A DNA stretch of 64,000 nucleotides from Trichoplax adhaerens (GCF_000150275.1 NW_002060947.1:4833752-4897751), one strand, 5' to 3'; shown: positions 39,177-55,100, counted from the first letter of the stretch. Numbers and translations are program-made. Notes: generated by a model from the letters alone, not told the origin.

Positions 39177-40557
39177 ATGCACCGTCAAAATTACCCACTC
39201 TCAGTGTCTGCTGGAGGAAGACGATCCCACGGTCCTTTGGTACTTTGTGGAGAAAGATGCCATGTTAGGTACGCAAAAGACCAAAGGAGTCTCGATTTTG
39301 ATTAGATAATACAGGAGTTGGCTTGGACACGCAATAATATTTATAGTTAATAGAAATTGCAGTAATCATGCTCTTGCTCAAGATTATATGGTGACTGTAC
39401 ACGAATGTAAAAAATAATAGTATTTGATATCCATATATATGATTATATTTACGTAGTATCAACAGCTATTTCAATTGTCGCATATTTTTCATATTATAAT
39501 TTGACCTAATTTAATTGATGTTGACATCATGTAGCTAGAACATTGATTCATAGCGAACAGTCGATTTATTTTAGGTTCACTCAGTTTAGTCTAGAGATCG
39601 GATTTTTAGTTACTGTAGCCATATGAATTAGGAGAAGGAATATCAGTAATAATTTTTTTAATTGTACTGTTGACAAATGCCTTGGTAAGCATTGTGAGCA
39701 ATGGAATTGCATTTCTTTACTCATTATAGACTCTGTTTGTAATTATGAGAGTAATCTACATCACCATCTTATGGGAACCTACAGTTTGAAATAAAGTGTT
39801 ACTGTTTTCTTCATCGTTTCATTTATTTTAAATACATTTAGCTGAAAAATTGTATGTCTAGCATAAAGTATCTATGTAAGAATTGACTAATTTTCATTTT
39901 TATTTCTGTATTGTATTTAAAAGGCGTAAAGCCAGCACCCACAGGACAAAATCAGAATTAACAACAACAACTTTAAACCTTTCGCAAAATGTATTAAGAT
40001 CGACTAGGGGGAAAGTTAAAGAGGAACAAGATCGCAATGGGGGCTTGAATGACTCAATGCAAAACGAGGAAATTTACGTTAAAGCCTTAGTTAATAAAAT
40101 CGACGAAATGTTAGCTGAATCATCACCGAGAGATACATTTAAATCTAATCAGATAAATTTTAATGTTAATGAATCTAATCAGATAGACAACACGATTATA
40201 AATTCGTCAGAGTTTACAACGACGCCTAGCGTGTGCGGATACAATAAAACAAGCTATACAGACACTGATATTAAGAGTATCAGTAATTTTTCTAATGAAG
40301 AATATACTAGCCCTTACGAAGGAATACTTACGAAACTGAAATTGAAACAGCTTAAACTAGAAGAATCGAGTCTTTTGAAAAGGAAAGAAATTATTGAGAA
40401 AGAAATGAATAGACCGCCAAAATCTAAATGGTATGAGAGTAAAGGAATTGATTTTCATGTTGAATCTCGGCTAAACAGCTCAAGACTATCAAAAAGCCTT
40501 GACAGTGGCACAACAAATAATTCTACATTGTTGGCTTATTCTCAAGACTTTATTTAG
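39177..40557 (+). CDS. Unrecognised two-exon protein, 241 residues, C-terminal coiled coil likely
   Basis: Exon 1, 39177-39268, encodes 30 residues (MHRQNYPLSVSAGGRRSHGP...) and ends in phase 2 at a GTACGC donor. Exon 2, 39924-40557, follows an AAAAG acceptor; the joined codon AGG is in frame and the protein ends at TAG 40555-40557. The protein is hydrophilic and Ser/Asn/Thr-rich, with a basic N-terminal third, an acidic middle (EEIYVKALVNKIDEML) and a charged helical stretch (LTKLKLKQLKLEESSLLKRK). This is followed by RPPKSKWYESKGIDFHVE, a conserved-looking block near the C-terminus. No signal peptide or membrane segment is seen. I do not recognise the family; a cytoskeletal or centrosomal role would be a guess. 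Without the exon 1 join, the exon 2 frame would start at a less likely Met inside the intron (39883). Confidence 0.75.
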
Positions 40558-43056
40558 ATTTTTTAATGACAAGCAGTATCATCTCTATGTGCTATACTCG
40601 AGAAGCAGGTAGATAAAATAATTGGCAAAGGTAGTATCAGCTGCCTTCTACAAGTTATATTGCAAGGCCAATGCCAGTTTCATCTTGATAGCAGCAACAT
40701 TTACAGAGATCTAGGTAAAGAATTATTAAATTTTAGATAACTATATGCAGAATTAAACGTTTACATCAGCAAAAATTAATTTTTTGGTAGTAAATGATAA
40801 TTTGACAACTAAAATCATTCTACTGTATACTGAAGTTCGATGATTGGTTAATCCGTTAAATTGCCGTTTCATTCAGAATTAGTTATCTCGATATCAAGTA
40901 CATAACCATATTTATGCAACTACATTATGCCATTTCATTTATTATAGCTTTATCAAGTAGATATAGACATCAATTTTATATAATTCACTGTATAGCAACT
41001 TCGATATAGAATATTCTATCACATTACTATGTGTTATGTGATGAAGATTCTTGTTTTTGTATTTTAACCATAATATACTCCATTTTCTCTGTAAAAGGCT
41101 CGATAAAATTAGTTAAAGTTATACCTTTTTATTCTTATCGCACAGATGGTACGTTCTGTACATGTAATTAAATTGCACTATTGAATCTCTGATAGCAATA
41201 GTAGGTTATAAATTTATACATTTATGCAATTCATGTTATGAAAAGCTATAATCAGTTATTATATGTACGTATTCTAATTTGGTCAAACATAGCTTCAAAT
41301 ACTAATCTATATGATAAAATTCTACATGAAGCTGATACTGGAGAACACTATAATTATATAGAATGTTATTATTGAAAATCTTATTCAGTATTTGTTATAT
41401 TATCCGTTTACATAATGGTGCTGAGCATGCTAACGATGCAGAACACTGAACAATAAAAGACATGGAAAAAGTATTTTGAATATCGACGTAAAAGCTATAA
41501 TTTCCTGACAAATGCTATTTAAGCCATAGATCTGCTTTCTTGATCCATAACCAATTCATTAAGACATTGTTAATGCTTCAATTACAAATGCTGCTTATGG
41601 AAGCCCGTGATTCTCCTTTATTTTGTTAAAATTTAAAACGTTCGATGTGAAATTTATTAAATTTGGACGAGGTTGTACCTGTAAAATAATTTAAATTTCT
41701 TCTCTAAATCATAAAGTATATACAACAACATGAGTGGTTATAACCATAGATTCATTATGATTTATTAATAAATACAATGTCGCGTAAGACAATTTCTCAT
41801 GAAAATTTAATATGCCTTTCATTGTATCAGAAAAAGAATCTGTTGCGGATCATTCTGCGATACACATTACCTAGAGTCTTATGATTTCTGTCTATCCATT
41901 AGAAATTTGATGGTCCAGACAAAGTATAACTGTAAACTAGCTTTTTTAGATGGTAACAAAACAAATAAAAACCCATTGCTTTCAATTTAGCGGCCATCAA
42001 GTATACGTTTTCGCTTCACACAGAGTTGAGAAAAAATCTTACAGACACCAAAATAGTAGTATATTTATATGAGTTACTAGGTCTACCGCAGAAGTCCCTG
42101 CTCGGTTCTACAATGTAACAAACAATAGCCAACTATAATCAATTGATCTATTTTAATATTTATTATTATCTGCGAGTGACTAACATACGAATATTTTATT
42201 TATTAAATGATTTTGACGTCGTAATATTAATGTTGTTCTATGCAATTAATCGAGACAGTAGACTGTAAAGTGATTGGATAGCTGATAATCATATTGTTTC
42301 TAGTCATGTTTACAATATTGAAACTTTTTGACTTCGATTTAAAGCTTTATCGTTCAATTTTTTTACAATACTTCGGATGTTGAAGATAGTTAAAATAGAG
42401 TTTTTAATTTATAGGTCTTAATATTCACGCTCACACTTACCTATTTTGAGGTAAATTAATGTATAGATCTTAGATAAGCTAAAATTTATTAATAATTATA
42501 ATTGTAAAGTTTTATATCTAACTTTTAAAATAACTCAACTGCAAAATGCATACTTTAGGAATTTTCAACTGAGTCGGTTGCAATGGCAAAAGTTCGAAAT
42601 TGTTTTATACCTCTTACCTTCTTTTCCTTACGCGCCAATATATGGCTATTTTTGATATTATTACAGAACTTATTGCTTAATCTAATGGTCCATTTATAAA
42701 TATTACAGTAGTTTGGTCACTGTTAAGAGGATAGAACCAATAGTGCTAACAGTGCTAGATTTCTATAATGTATAATACTTTTAAATATTTCCTTCAAGTT
42801 ACCAAAGTATTTGTAAATCATTCGTGAGCATTTTAATTTTAGGCTATTATAATTGCACAAGTAATAAGGCTTTTAATAATAAACCATTTTTATATTCCGT
42901 TGTTAATAGTGAATTAAACTATTTACTTACAGATCTTCTACACAACAGAGCTACACATGCCGAAACGAAATTATTAAATCACATTCAGGTCTCCTATTTG
43001 TCATTTACTATTCATTTTTCCTATCTACAAACTGCGCTTTAAAGTTATCAGTCATC
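40558..43056. other. Intergenic, upstream of gene B
   Basis: AT-rich with no recognised gene, RNA or repeat. The end nearest 43056 should contain the gene B promoter and 5' UTR; an open frame at 42824-43042 has no support. Confidence 0.5.
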
Positions 43057-43117
43057 ATGTACCTTTCAATTTGGAAAATTATGGTTATTATTCTGAATGT
43101 CTCTCATCAGTTAGTGG
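43057..43117 (+). CDS. Gene B exon 1: start codon and signal peptide
   Basis: Encodes MYLSIWKIMVIILNVSHQLV plus one base, then GTAAGT. Hydrophobic signal peptide in the same phase as exon 1 of genes A and C. Only 227 bases separate it from the N-cap exon. Confidence 0.78.
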
Positions 43118-46100
43118 GTAAGTGAAGATAATTTAAAATGCTACATTGAGCGTTACACATGATTGACAAAGATGTTAATTTGAAACAGTAGCACTATTTG
43201 AATATCATAGTCATTCAGTTTCATTTTATGGATCGATCATTTATAGTCAAAACGTTATGAAAAGTTCGATCAATTTTTAGAACTTTTAGTACTTATACCA
43301 TCTGAAATATTTTAATATTATCCTTTTAAATATTGCATATTCAGCAACATCGAATAGCTGCAACCCGTTTTGTTCGTGTACAAAGGAAAAAATTCAGTGC
43401 TCAAATTATCAGCTACAAACAATTCCTGATATTGACATCGCTAAAGCAAATATTGCATCCATGTAAGTACCTCACTTTAATAGCATGATTTTGTACAGAT
43501 ATGAGAATTCTTAAGTTATTATAATAGGTGGATAATGTAGAAGTAGGTTGAAACAAGTAATATTATGAAAATATGAGATGATCTTAGTTTACATTAGATT
43601 TAGATTAAATTCTCTACGATAATCTCTCTTTGATCTTACCAGTGGTAAAGTAATAAATTGATATTGAAAATTTTTTGATTTCATTGGCCGTTATCCTGTC
43701 ACATTTTTCGTTTATCAACTTCAACGCTACATATGTTCTTATCGCATTTGGGATAAATATTCGAAAACTTCACGAAAGATCAGTATTATTTTAGGCTAAT
43801 TAATAATCATCCCCTTAAAAGCAACCTTGTTGTATTAAACAGACACACTTGGTAAAGTTCATAGTTTTCTCTTTTTAATTATCCTTCCATAGATGCCACT
43901 CAAATTTCATAATCAATCACTGACAAATTCATCATTGAAAGATTTATTTTAGCAGATTTTAAAGACTGGGAAATATCTTTCAAAATAATGCATTAATACT
44001 GTCTGATAACATTTTTACTTTAAAATCTCTACCATAGCAAAGTTTATTTCCAGATATAGGTGTACAAAGTCATCACAACGTTATATTTTTCACCGAAAAA
44101 TATGTATCGCTGCAGTAAATGAAATATTTTAGATGTCATTAAGAATATATTATTATAACAAATTCTCTCCGAAGGGCTTAAACAACTTAATGAGCACAGA
44201 TCTTATCAAGTTGAATTAAAATTTCATATTTAATTCAAGCCTATCACATTGACTGATGCTGTTGATATTAAGTTATGTAAGCAAAATACTTACAGAAGTG
44301 TAACTAGACTAATCTGTTCATAGTTAATTTACACTGAAAAATGTCGAGTTAATTTGAAAAATTTGACCTTTCTACTTAAGCTACCTTTCGTTTGCTTAAA
44401 ATTAATCCATGATGAAATCCATAACTGTTCACGATACTTCAGATTAGAATTTAAATCATTGATCGATGCTATGGCAGCTATACACTACATATTTTAAATC
44501 ATATCTAAGAGCAATAAATGAATGAATCATCAACTAGGATGCTTTAATTCGTAATCATCAATCCTAGATATCGATTTAATTTATTTATTTCATAGCTAAA
44601 ACGTTTGCATATGGCGGTTAAGCGAAATTATCCAATAGATATCGCTACGTTTGCAATGGCTCAATTCTTCCATTCTATCTGTATTACTTGTATCTAATAC
44701 GCACACTATACGCTATTTTGGTTAAGATTAAGGAAATTTCCAGAAGCTGCGTTGAAGAATAGTACAGTTAAAGATGTAAATAGCCTTAAGTAAAAGCTAT
44801 TCACGAAGGAATTCATTTCTTATCTAGCCCAAGTTCTACTAAAATCATACCAAGTAATTTTAAGATTCAAGTATCCAAAGCTTATTAGTAGAGGAGTGGG
44901 AATGATTATGATATTGTTAATTGTGTTGTATCAAACTGATGTGAGGTTAGAAGTTTTTATTCTAAGAAAATTTCCGCCAGAGATAATATGAATAACCTTG
45001 TAAAAACTTGATATGGTATTTTATGAGTATCATATGAACCATGGAAAAGAGTCCAATCTAAAATCTAGATTTACTCTTGTATATCCTGTACGAGTAAAAA
45101 AATATTTTTAATTCTTTTTATTAATTATTGTTCACATTTAATGGTCACAATATCCTTCAATCCATTATTCAAGACCTGCCCAAGTTAGCCTTTATGTTTT
45201 ATTGACATATTTCTATGATATACTAAATTCAATGGAAATGTCATATTTAAAGTATTTTAGTTCCATTTTTAAAGATTGATTTAAAAAAAGGTTTCAGGAA
45301 GATGTTGAAAATAATGGTTAAAAGGATATTTAAGACTACAAAATCTGATATGAATCGCTATCTTTTTACGCTTGTATATCCTTCTTAGTAAAGATAACAT
45401 TGAGAAGAAATATGTAAGCACTCATTGTTTTTGCATAGGTTGATTTATTTCGGTATATAGAAGCAAGGCAATTTTATTTATTGTTACATCAATCTAAATC
45501 GAAATTTATTGCCATCTGTTTCATTGTTACTACTTATAATTTCACAATTATGTGATAACAAGACGAGTTTAAATGAAAAATAATTTTGCAATCAAAGAGA
45601 ATGACGACATTTCCTATTCTTTTGATCACATAACTAATTCGTCTCTGTTCTTATTAATAAGCGCTAATAATAACATAAGAAATAACCACCTACTCAGGGA
45701 AGGTGAATTTGCGTTGTAAAAAGAAGATCAAGATTATCTTAAAAAACTTTTGGGCTAAGAATTACATTTATTATTCCGAGTAGAAATACAGGGGCTAGGC
45801 GACAAAAGTAAAATTTTAACAATTTTATTATTAAAACATTTTGATTCTAATTTATCAATATGTAAATACTAAAATGTTACCATTAGGCTTTAAACTATAT
45901 TAATTCTAGGTACTCTGATTATTATTACCTCACGGAATGCGAACACAGTAAATAACTGATACCGTACTAAAAGATTTTCCTTCGATTTTATTTTCAACCT
46001 TACTTACAAATATCAAATTTATGCGAGCCAGTCTCAAAACTACAACAAAAAAATCATAATGCAATTGAATAGGTGCAAATTGCTATGATGTAAAAGTGAG

Positions 46101-49100
46101 CTTAGCATTACAACCTCTTTCAACTACTACAAACACGCTGATGATCCTAATATTTTAGAAAATCGAGGGCTTAAAGCTTACTAGTAAAACTCTCACATTT
46201 ATCATCAATGTTACTAAAGCGATTTATAGATTTAAAATAAAACAATTAATATTATTAACCAATATACACTGCCCTAACTGTTACCGGTATATAACTAGTT
46301 AGATTGATATTTAAAACTTTTTCGATAGTAGCCACAAGCGACAGAAATTTATTTAGAGTTATGCAGCGTCTATATTAATTCATCACAGATTTAATTGCTG
46401 TCATATGAGTTGTATCTATTTATAACTTTATCAATCACTGAAAATATTTTTGTAAAATCAATCAAGTAGAAATAAATTAGATTACATCTAATGTCATTTA
46501 GATTCAAATCCATTTTCTTTAATTTGTTGCTTGTGTCCACATGTAGGATTATTTACCGCGTTTCTATTGTTCCATTAGCATAAAAATATTCTTGTGATAC
46601 CTACCGTATAGATATCTATTTCATTGAAGCTGTAAAAAGTTTAAAACTATAAGAAGCAGCATACGTACTGTCCTTACCGTAGACGTCTAGAACTTTACGT
46701 AAAAGGATGAAAACGTCATGAAAAATTATAAAATTCGTTCATTAGATAAAATTTAGGCCTGTACCAACAAAATTAAAAAAAGATAAGTTAAGATGAGTGA
46801 GACAGTGATGGTATTTATGCTAATTAATAAATAACCAGTATGAAAATCATTCTGCTAAATTAATGTGTTAAGATTAATTTTCGTAAGCGATGATCAAATG
46901 ATAACACTGGTGAAATAATTAAAACGACTAAGGCGACATCGCGAAGTGACTTTTGTAAATTACTTATCTTATTTTCGATAGTAAACATAATTTGGTATTC
47001 ATTGATACCACCGTTATCTACTAAGTTTTTATAGTTTTATAGTATCATCTATGTAGTAACAATTAATATTTATTCACATTTACTTTAAATCAGTAGAATT
47101 TTTTATTAAGGATTGGCTTAGTTTCATCACAGTGGGGCGTATAATTTACCATAGCCTTCTGACTAGGCGAAGATTGCCAGTATTTATAGTCGTACTGTTG
47201 GTAAATGTAAGAGAGGGAATTTCTGACAGTAGGCTCGAGGTTTTTAACTTACTAGACTTAGTTAGATTTCTTTGTATAAATTTCCATTTGTAATAGGCGA
47301 TGATTTTGTTTATTTTAAAATAATTTAAAAAGAGACTTCATCTGGAGATACAGAATGAACATTTTAAATGATTAGACATGCATATAACCTTTTACTTTCC
47401 TTGCTTCATAACGAAATGCTCAATTATTAAAATTCTTAACACTTACGAGTGTTCAGCTCTAAGTAGAAATAGGCACAGTAATTCTAACTGAGACGATATT
47501 GCACTGAGTTGTTAATTGGAAATCAAATTAAATTCAGACTTTTCAAATTTAAGTTTCGTAAGCAAGGTATCTGCTATTACTGATACTTGCTTTTTAGGTT
47601 TACCACTGGCAATATCAAGAATACTGCCCATAAGAATTAGTGATACTGTACTGAAAGAATTTTATCTTTACTAGAAAACTTTTAGTAGGACAACTGATTA
47701 TGAATCACGTGGCTTTGTTAGCGACTCTTACATACGTTAAACAAACATTCGTTGTTAACGCAGTGCTATTTGAATTTGAATTTTAAGAAGTGGAAGCGGA
47801 TACAGTCACTATTATAATAAATATTCAAGTAACTCTAGCTGAATTATCAAATTCAAAATTTCCAACCACTTTAAGGTTACAAATCAATATTTGTAATCGC
47901 TTTTATTTCCATCCAACTTTCCTCATAAAATTTTCTTACTTCATGTTTGTCTCCATCGTTCATCTAGGGGTTTGCCTTTAAATAGCTTTAACAACAATCG
48001 ATAGCAATTACCAATAAATTAATTCCTGATTAGTCATGATGCGTCTTTCATGATATTGATTACATTACTTTACAAACAATTTGTAGGAAATGCAACCAGT
48101 ACGTAATATTTTCTTAAACTTTAAATTTTATACTTTAAATTTTATAGATTAATAGTTATCTAATTCTTTTTAATTAACATTAATAAAGGATTAAAAGGAG
48201 TTTTTCATAAGGTAAATTTTTATGCTAGCTACATCTAAATCCAGATGATATAATTAATATTCACATTTACTATAAGTCGAAAGTTAAAAAATATTTTAAA
48301 TGACAAAGGCCGAGAATTATTTATAATTATTGTGACGTACTGTCGATATGTCTACTCCAGTCAGTAATAATTATGTGTTATGTCATTACCATATTACGCA
48401 AATGAAATGATTTAATGATACCGCTTACAATGTATAGAAAAAATTCTCGTCTAATATAATTTTGCTTCCTTAATTGAGCTTTCCAATGGCACTAAAGAAG
48501 AGAGATTTTTTTTAATTTCAATATGGAAAGCACTAGTTCATAACATAACAAGAGCAGATGTGACCCGCGTCTTCATAAAAGACATTACCATTTAAATATC
48601 GGATCATACCTAAAACATAATTATCGCGTTGCATCGAAATAAAAAATAAGATAGATGAGGTTGATAATATAAAAATATAGCGTTAGAGAAAATACAGTTG
48701 CTACTACTTTAATGCAACTTAATGTTCAGTTATGGCAATATTATAACTTGGTATATTCTAATTTATATCGATACAGTCCGAAGCCATATTATAGAACTAG
48801 ATAATCTATAGAATTCAGGTATTATATACCATTAGATACATTTCCACATACTGCAGATTATTCTATTTTAAATTATTGCTTCGCTTGTATATGTCTTGGC
48901 CTTCTCTACAATTATAGTTCATGGGGATACTATAACTATGCACCCAGAAATAACTATGCCAATTTAAATAGTTAATGATAGAATACGTACTTGTACGCAT
49001 ATGATTCTACTGCCAAGTTTCCTTGAATAATTAATTTTTCAACTGAATAGCTGTGAGGAAACGAATATCTTTTGAATGGGAAGTTTACTTTCCATACATC

Positions 49101-52100
49101 AAATTTTGCCTAAAAAATCGCCAATTCGGAATTGCTTAAAAATATTTTATAACAAAGATTATGATTACTTACAGTAATGATTCTTCCATCATTTGCTACA
49201 CAGGATAGTGAATCGCTTTTAAGACAAGATATTGTTATTACTGTTGTGCTCGAGGCAAATTTCCTCCGTTACAAACATTTTAAAACTTAAATTAAACATT
49301 CTCGTATATGTCAAATCACAATGACTTTTACTGTTCAAACATCTTCAGCTATACAGAGGGTAGTATACATATAAACAAGTACAATAGTTACTGACATTAC
49401 CTCTTAAAGTTTGGCTTTTATGAAGCTAAGAAAATTATCAATACTTTTTCATACGCAACACTAGTTCACTAAAATTCTTGAATAAGTTAAACTTCAATGC
49501 TGATAACTCCAAGTGTATAATTTTCTTTATTGCATCATACATAATACGACGATAAATAGGTCCTAATGAGTAGAGTATAAATAATAAAATAATTTTAGAG
49601 GTATGCAAACTTTCTAGCAGGAAATGTCATGCAACAGAATATAAATCTATTTAGATACGTCCGACTACTAAAATACATAGCTTATATGCTCCATGATATA
49701 ATAATTCCGTGATACGCTATCAAAAATAGTTTCAATTAGCATTTAAATTATAATTATAGACAAAAAGTAGACCGTGGGTCTTTATTTATATACTTCGCAT
49801 CACGAAATAAATACTCAGAATTTTTACTAAATGAAGAACTGCGTCGCGAATTACAAGTAGATAATCCGATTTCGAGAATAGATATTATCTATTGATATTG
49901 TAAAGCATTAAGTTCTGAAGGTAATAACAATTCAAATTAAAGCTAATTTTGTTCTCCGTATCCGTACACTCAAGGATTGAAATGATTATAATGTGTTATT
50001 ATTACACAATATGAAAGAATAACATATAATTGACGTTGGCATTGACTTAAGAATAATAAACTACAACAAAAATGAGATTTAATACATGAAGTAAATGAAT
50101 TGCGCAGCGACTTCGTTCAATGAGCCATTCATAACGTCAAGGATAGTTGGTTTACTGTAAAATTATCTTCTGTTACCCTATAGTAAAGATACCATAAGAT
50201 TAAAATTAGTTCATCGTATTTAGTTTACTGCCTTATTAGCGCATATTTCGCTCATAAATAATTTTAATTTACAGAAAACGCAAACAGCATAAGTTTTATT
50301 TTATCTCAAAGATACTCTGTAGTTTTTATTAATTAATTTATCCGCAAAATCATATTCAAATATCATTACCTATTCTGATAACTGTGAAAAGAGGTATTGG
50401 TTTTTAATTTTCTCTATCACTGATAATTGTTTCGTAAGTAACAGAGTAAAAACTGTAAATCTTTGATTACCTGAAACCTAATCACTTATTTATTTTAAAA
50501 CAAACGGAGTCTTATTAATATTATCTATTCTAATTATATTCTTAGGTCTATCGTAGATGCAAATCTTATTACATTAAGATCTAATAGCTTTGCTAGCTAT
50601 GCAAATCTAGTAAACCTGTAAGGCTGATTTTCAATTTTAATTTAATGTTAAAAATGTGATTATAGATGATCTTTATAGCTAGTAGATTTATATTTTATCC
50701 AAAATATGTTTTAAAAATTTAATGATATTTGTTGCAGTACTATAGTCGATAGTAAAATACGAAGTTTGCAAGATTACGGATTTTCAAATTTAAGCCATCT
50801 TATTAATTTGTAAGTCATTGTATTAATCATCTCATAAGGTAATCATTCACGTTATAGCGTATTTACACATTTTCAATTAAATATAGATAAAGTTATGGTT
50901 AGTTGTGCTAAGTCACTATATAACTGCCAAATAATATAATTTATATGACTACACCCCAGGGATCTTACCTATAATGAATTGGATAGCTTGAAATCCCCGG
51001 AAACATTCTACGGATTAGAAAATTTGCGAACATTGTAAGCTGTCACTCATTCACATCTTTTATTGATGTCGGCATAATTTATTTGGCTTGTTACTAAAGG
51101 CAGGTATTTCTTGATGTACATTTATAATTAGGAAAATTGTATTTAATCGAATTCACTCCGTGGATTATGGCGTCTTTGCAGCTCTGAAAAGTTTAACATC
51201 TTTGTAAGTAGCATTAGAACTATTTAAAAATAATTATATCTATTTGTAGAAACTACTAATACCTATAATACCATCAGAATCTGCCTTGTAAAAGGGTTAC
51301 TTGCAGCTGATTAATGCCTTCAGAAGGCGCTTACTGAATTTGATTGAACAGTCCTCAATGATGATTAGTTGAAAGACTGTTTATTCGCGAGACTGTTAGC
51401 GAATTATAACGATATTAATGCTAAAGCTGAGTCAATTCTTGATTTTAAGAAAGTTAGAGGAATAATTCTGAATAGACTTCAACATAGTTATCGCTTGCAA
51501 ATACTCTAATTGATTTAAGAAACATTTTAGGATCATTTTAGTACGTTGTACAAACTGAAGTTACCTTAGGTGTAAAGCTCGGTTTATGTGTGGTAATTCA
51601 GGTATCGATAATCATAATATACGGTAAGAAATTTAAATAGTTTTGGCCTTTATCAACAAACTTTCTCCAACGATTTCACCTTACTTCTGCATATTCATTT
51701 CTGCACATGATATTTCAAAGTATAGCAGTCTAGATATTAATGACTAAAGTAGAAAAAATTTCTTCATTAGCCGAGATATTAATTGGGTATATTTCCGAAG
51801 ATAATTTAAGCATATAAGTGTTAGAATATAACAGCAGGAATAAAACTACTATGCGAATTGCGGTTGATAGTACTCGATTTGATAAAATATCGCAGGAGCA
51901 TGTCAGGCAATCATATTGCAAGCCTAGATCGGATACATTTCCACGGGTTAAGCAATCTAGCCGATTTGTAAGTGATAAATTTTGTTAGCTCTGTTATTAA
52001 TATAAAGAAAAACCTAATAGGAAGTTCTATATCATCTTAGCACATTTTCTATTTTGTAGGCGCCTATCTGGTAATCAGTTAACAACAATTCCATCAAGCG

Positions 52101-55100
52101 CTTTTATTAATCTACCGAATCTGGAGCTAATGTAAGATTTTCTCTTTTACTTAACTAATCATTTAAATCAGTTTTAGTTTTTCTAATATAAACCAGTAAA
52201 CAATTCGCTTGTAAGAATATCTAATAATCATGTCATAATAATTTTTCCAATATTACGATAATTTGCTATAACACAGATTAATTGTTATGATCTGTCTGCT
52301 AATTCATAACCTGTACTTGTTTCTATTATTTAGTTTTTTAGCTTTTAACTTTATCGAAAATCTGAACGAAAAAACGTTTGATAATCTTGGGAAACTTCAA
52401 TTCTTGTTAGTCTAGAATTTGACTTTGCAGTTTATTTTGCAATATTTGGCTGAGGTAGATCCAGTCTTAAGATTAATTAGCTCTCGTAAATATTTTTCAT
52501 CTTCGACAGGCAATTGGGAGCCAACCGAATAAAAAGATGCAATCATAAAGTATTTTCGACTTTGCGAACATTACAGATATTGTAAGCTAGCAATAATTAA
52601 AATCAAAATTTGTAATTGAAAAAGATGCGATAAATACCATGGTTCATTTTTCAGGGATTTATCCGTTAATCAATTATCCTTTGTTGAAGATTATTGCTTT
52701 AAAGACATGACTTCTTTATATGGAGTGTATGTATTTAACGTTTTGATAATACCTACCATCTTAAGTTTTACCGGTAGTAGTAATAACAATAATTGTTCAT
52801 ATTGATAATGAACTAAATTTTAATGTCTTCGCATACAATCAATGTAATGTATGCATTATTCATGAATCGATGTTATCGAGCAAAATGCTTATATCTCGAA
52901 CAAAACTTCCTACTAGTCAAATTACATATTATAACAAATGTAGGCTTACAATAATAACTATTGTGCCTATCTTTTTAAAAAGCCAAAATATCCAATCAGA
53001 GCAATCTATACAATGCTGTATGTTATGTCCTTTAAATTCTAAATAAGAAGATAAAATTTCAAGCTTCCGAAGTTGTAATTACTGTCATGAAATGGATTAA
53101 GTGGTTTTTAAAGTTAAATGACGGATTGAAGCAATTGCAACTGAAACAATTATCACTCACTATAATAATTTCAGATCGTTAGCTAAAAATCAACTTAAAA
53201 CAATTGGCTCCAATTCATTTTATGGCTTGAGAAATTTAGTAGAAATGTAAGAGCTAATTATATCAATTAAGAAGAAAATTTAAGTTGTATTGAAACGTCA
53301 TAAAGTGTCCAATGTTTTCTACAGGTTTCTAGATGCCAATCAAATCCAAGATATTCACCCTAATGCTTTCAGACACCTTAATCGAATCAAATTAATGTAA
53401 TATACTTTATGTTTAATGAGCAGTATCTTTATTGCATTTATACATCAACAAACCTATTTAAGTATGCAACTTTGACAGAATGCTACAGGATAACCGACTG
53501 CAGACGATCGAGGACAATTACTTTTCCAATTTGAGTACATTGAAAGAACTGTAAGGGATTAAGATGAAACTACTATTACTACCAAATATATATATATACC
53601 TTTACAAAAAAGTACAAGCTAGTGAACTAATGATATCTCTTACCATTTAGTTACTTACAAAGAAACAGGATTGAAACGATAAGCGATCAATCATTTACGG
53701 GATTATACAGCCTAAATATAATGTATTATGAAAAAATTTTTCCTTTATTAATATATAACGTTTTACGGCATTTAAATTTTTAAAGAGCTTTAAATATTAG
53801 TTCTTATACTTATCAAAGTATTATAAATATCATAAAGCATTCTTGAATTATCCTTCAGAAATATTTCCAGCAATCCAATACATCGGATTGCTAGCCAAGC
53901 TTTAAATGATTTACATAATTTAACGATACTGTAAGTTAAAGCACTTATTACACTTTTAGGCTATTAAAATAAATACAAAATAGGATATCTTTATTACTAG
54001 TACTAGAAATTCCTTAGACTATTTTATAAACAGTAAAACTTAAAAGTTAACTTAAAATTCTATTAACTATTAACCAAGCATAATTTAATTGATTAATTGA
54101 TACAATGGAGCAAAATTATATATTTTATCGTCTTTATTTGTCAGTCTTCAAGTTATAGTAAATCTGCTAATCTTTAATGAATAACTACACAGACATAGTT
54201 TAGAATTATATCATATTGTAGTTGATTAGAATTGTTGTAGTTGCAACGTATAACAATTATATTACTGTCCTAACATATGGCTCTAATATAACTTTAGGAG
54301 ACTCAAAGCGATTTCCTTAGATGCCATTCCATATGGTTTATTCCGGTCTACATTCAATTTAGCAACTTTGTTAGTTGTTTTCCAACTTATTTAAATTAAA
54401 TTGCGTCACTTTAGTAGTATCATCCTAGGAAAAATTCAATTGTTAGCTTATAATTGATATATGATTTACTTACACAGCTGTTAGATCTATAGTAACCACA
54501 CTTTATTGATAGGGACTTGACAAACAGCGGCATAAAACGCCTTGGAAGCAACAATTTCAACAATTTATTTCATTTACAGTCTATGTAAGATTTTGATGAC
54601 CTTATAATATTATACAGATAATACTATAATAAATATTGTATACTAAGTATGAATAATATAAAGTGTAAGTAATTTAAGTATATCCTCCTGAAAAAAATTC
54701 GGTATACGTATTTTATCCTATAGGGATTTATCCTCAAATGGAATAGGTTATATACCCCCATACGCTTTTAATGTTTCAGATCCAAGCCATGTCAATCGAT
54801 TGTAAGTATCTAAGCAGTAATTTTACGCAGAATAGAAGCATCAATTGGTATTATGGTTTGAAATGCTAAACGATGCGGTCCAAAAATTCCCCGATTAAAA
54901 TGATATTTCTTCTATGTTTCAGCTTTTCTGTTCGCTCTTCTGAGTTACTAATTTAGCTAGCCTTATATTGATAGTAAAGCGATGTCAGCTGCTATATCAC
55001 CCTCTCATTTTATTTAGTGACCTGAAATATTTTACCTTATTCTAAGATAAAATACTTCGATAACAAAAGTTTTACTAGATTTATTCTGAATTATATAATC

